From: Cyanoderma ruficeps
Lineage: Eukaryota; Chordata; Aves; Passeriformes; Timaliidae
Assembly (NCBI GenBank): GCA_008694505.1
Contig: VZDJ01007747.1
Location: 13,477,287 to 13,541,286, forward strand
Direction of reading: 5' to 3'
DNA length: 64,000 bases
Below, one piece after another: positions 61,132-64,000 of the stretch. Every line of letters begins with the position of its first letter. Positions within the stretch are counted from its first letter, which is position 1. The translations under genes and the position numbers were made by a program. The notes below the pieces were generated by a model that saw only the letters and a program-made list of their open reading frames with translations, ran no database searches and was not told the origin of the DNA.

Positions 61132-63980
61132 AATAAAGAATTTTTGTAGACATATACAAGCATGAACGTTTTGAGCCCTCTGTTGAAAAGAGGTCTATCA
61201 AGTTCTCTACTTTCTCCAAAGCACCCTTTACAAAAAGATCAAAAACTAGGAAATGGAGGAAAACTAGAGACAGCAATATAAATAAACATGAACATTCTTC
61301 AAAGCTTTTTATAGCTGAGTGTTTGAAAGTATTCCTTTTTTGGGTACTGTACTGATCAAGAGATGACATAACTTGGATTTTCAGACACTTGCAGCACAGT
61401 ATCCGCAGAAAGCAATGTAGTAAAGATCATCTATTGTTCCCACACTGTCACTGCTGGATATGATTTTGTGTTAAAATATTTTCCTTTAGACTAAAAAGGT
61501 TGTGCTGTTGCTTCATAGATGGCAATTCCTTTATCAGTGATCAGTAAAAATGACATACACCATACTTTGGACATGTTCAGCAAATAATTTCAAAAATTAA
61601 TTTCTTTTACAGGGTGTGTGTGGTGCTGTCGGGTGTGAACTTGATAAAGAACACCCTTTCTTGGGTATCAGAATTTTACAGACCTGGAACAAAGTACTCC
61701 CAGCTGTAGTACAGAAAGAACAGTGAGGCAATTGGTGCTGTAGTTTGTATACCTAATATATTTAAATAGTTGTTTGATGGACTAATCAGGAAAACATCGA
61801 AGAGTTGCAGATATAAGGACAACAGAACGAAAATCTGCAAACGATTTTACATTTCACCACTGATAGTGCTTAGTTATTAAGGATAACTATAAAATAAGAC
61901 TGAAGAGAATTGAAAGACTGCTTAGCTCAGCCCTACATATATATGTTGAAAGGAGGAGGGTAACTGTACATGAGCTCAAAATATTATGTGTACTTATCAA
62001 AAATATTAAAGGGTTAGAAGGCTCTGCAGTCTAGAATTCAAATGACAAAGATTAAAATGGACACAGATGACTGTATATATCCACAAGAGTCTAGTACATA
62101 ATTTGACAGTGACAGACTTTTTACTGTTTCATGCATTGAATAGAGTGACATTAATTCTGTGAACAACTACATCGCAAATTTGTTTCTTTTTGTCTGAGAT
62201 ATAGCCCTACCATAATGACAAGTACTTTATTTTTTTTTCATTTTATTTGCTATGAAGAATTGCTTTTCATGGGGTTTTTGTAATGTTCATTGTCAAGGAG
62301 TCCAATATTTCTCAAACTTGCCACCGGTTTGTGAGGTCAGTATCTAAAATTAGCCCACACTCAAATCATAGCACAGCTGTATTGAAGTTGTGTCTCAAAT
62401 AGAATCACAGTCCTAATGTGATACATCCAGGATGTAATTTTTAAAATGCTTAGTTCTTCTGCTGTTCATTGCACAGCTTCCATTTTTGCATCATAGGGAA
62501 GGGGAAGGGTATTCTTTGTGAATATTTCAGATGTGCTCAGTGTCACATAAGCACTTTCATCAGAGGCAGCAATGAATTCCAGTTTCCTGCCAGGAATCAG
62601 TAGGAAAATGAGAATCTGACCCTGTTCAGATTTTTTAATAGTTTCATAGACTAGAATGCACAACTACACCTGGCAAGTCAGCGAGGTGTGTTTGACTTCT
62701 TTTGAATTGAGCCTAGGAACCAGGTCTTTCCCAGCTTAGTGCTCTAATGACTACACATTTGACAAAGGCTAGATTCTGGACTGCAGGAGCCTGGATCCTG
62801 ATTGAACAGAGATGTCACTCTGAGTCAAAAGTTTGTTCTTCAGTGTAGGCAGCAGGCTAGATAGCTAGACAGCTGTGGAGTTACCACAGATTTCTGAGTA
62901 TTCTTCTGATATGTAGAGCTCCATTTATTCATTATAAATTACTATTTTGGGGTACTTTCTTGCCAATTCGACTGTTTAGGAGACTAGTTCTCTTTCCTTC
63001 CATAGCATAAGAAGCTGTGCCCCATGACTTGTAAATGCCAGCAGATTCATTTTGTAATTTTGATAAGTTCTGAAATAGCCATTCTGCCAAATCAGAATCT
63101 ACTGCTTTAGACAGACACACAAAAAACAAAACAAAACAAAAAATAAAAATCACACTTCTTAATATTCTGGTCAGGGCTGATTTTATTTTTAAAAAAGCAA
63201 GAATTGTCAAGCTAACTATGTTTGGTGTAATCTCTTTTGCCTAAAGCATGCTGATTGATAGCTCCCTGATTGTGATTTTTACAATTTAAACACCTCATTC
63301 ACTCAGAATAGGTTTATAGGCATAAGTTAAATTACATTTTTTCCTGTGGCAGAGATCCAGCATATTTTACAACTGATTCACAATAAAAGCTCAGAACACA
63401 TCTCATCCACATGCCACATTTCACACAGTGTTTACCTCATTAGTGCCAGTGGAGAAAGCCCAAGAGCCGAGGAATTTTCAATATACTATATTTCAATAAC
63501 TTTGCACAAACAGATTTTTGACTAGTATAACATGTAGAATTAATGCATGTTGATAGCCAAAATATATCATTAATGCTTTCCTAACTGTTTCATCCTTATT
63601 ATCCTAATGAGCTCACTTCTAGGTTACTGAATCTCCTTGCCATCACACAAGCAACTCTAGCATCACAGATTTATATGACTCTGTAGCATGACAAGTTGAT
63701 TCTGCTGATAGGAAGGGGGAAGAAAGATTAATCATGTACCAAAATATGTTGACAGAACCATTCCCACTTGGTATGAAGGTTATTTGAAAAATAGAACTTG
63801 TATATCTTGGCTGAGTCAACCCTCTTGTTTTCAGTTTGCATTTGTAAAAGTCAAGCCCAGTTCTCCGAAACACATGCTCTGCTTCTACTGACTTCAATGT
63901 TCAGCATTTTTTCAGGATTAAAAAACAAGGTAACGGAATTAAGTATTAAATCCAGCACAGTTTCCTTTTCTCCTTTCCTT
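61132..63980. other. Non-coding sequence, nothing assigned
   Basis: No gene or clear transposon. An AAAAC simple repeat lies at about 63119-63145. Frames up to 92 codons are unrecognised. Confidence 0.5.
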
Positions 63981-64000
63981 CCCCGCCCCCCCGCCCCCCC
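63981..64000. repeat. C-rich run at window end
   Basis: The last 20 bases are C except for two Gs, following a CT-rich stretch. The run is cut by the window edge, so its real length is unknown. Confidence 0.9.

Noticed and set aside
1..64000. CRISPR arrays, operons, phage or bacterial features
   Set aside because: No spaced direct repeats, no dense coding, and clear bird retrotransposons throughout. The DNA is vertebrate nuclear.
1..64000. tRNA, rRNA, snRNA or snoRNA genes
   Set aside because: I looked for box-like and family-specific motifs by eye and saw none that held up. Only covariance-model searches could exclude small RNAs fully.

Overview
This window looks like a gene-poor stretch of a bird chromosome, most likely a songbird. 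Many pieces of CR1 LINEs carry the avian 3' tail (short repeats close to ATTCTATG/ATTCTGTG). There are several bird-type endogenous retrovirus LTRs, including one class III (ERVL) solo LTR with an intact 5-bp target duplication. The bulk of the DNA is AT-rich and non-coding. I found no intact protein-coding gene, no exon I can defend, and no RNA gene. Nearly all open frames are short chance frames, low-complexity translations, or frames inside repeats.

Layout. At 1-770 there is a possible antisense LTR. At 2728-3130 lies a CR1 3' end. At 3600-5505 an old, L3-like LINE relic is followed by a younger, internally deleted CR1 that keeps recognisable reverse-transcriptase blocks. At 6605-6661 there is an assembly gap next to an AAAG microsatellite, and at 7268-7385 a small CR1 scrap. 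At 9690-9853 lies a 164-bp pure purine tract built on GAAAAA. At 11560-12755 two unrelated solo LTRs sit 95 bp apart in opposite orientations. At about 15310-16780 there is an LTR with TATA box and poly(A) signal, a leucine-tRNA-type primer binding site and decayed internal sequence. At 18505-19245 there are two CR1 3' ends. At 20933-22190 a minus-strand CR1 has a plus-strand CR1 inserted in it. At 29766-30886 is the ERVL solo LTR. At 36341-36685 is an old minus-strand LINE tail, at 45128-45710 a CR1 3' end, at 59499-59586 a pure pyrimidine tract, and at 60928-61131 a CR1 scrap.

The intervals between these, especially 22-29 kb, 31-36 kb, 37-45 kb and 46-59 kb, show nothing I can assign. Some parts have the look of conserved non-coding DNA, which fits a gene desert or a very long intron. 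That is only an impression; comparison with other birds would decide it. I did not find an undescribed gene system. The useful content is the transposon history: nesting order, target-site duplications, primer site and structural repeats.
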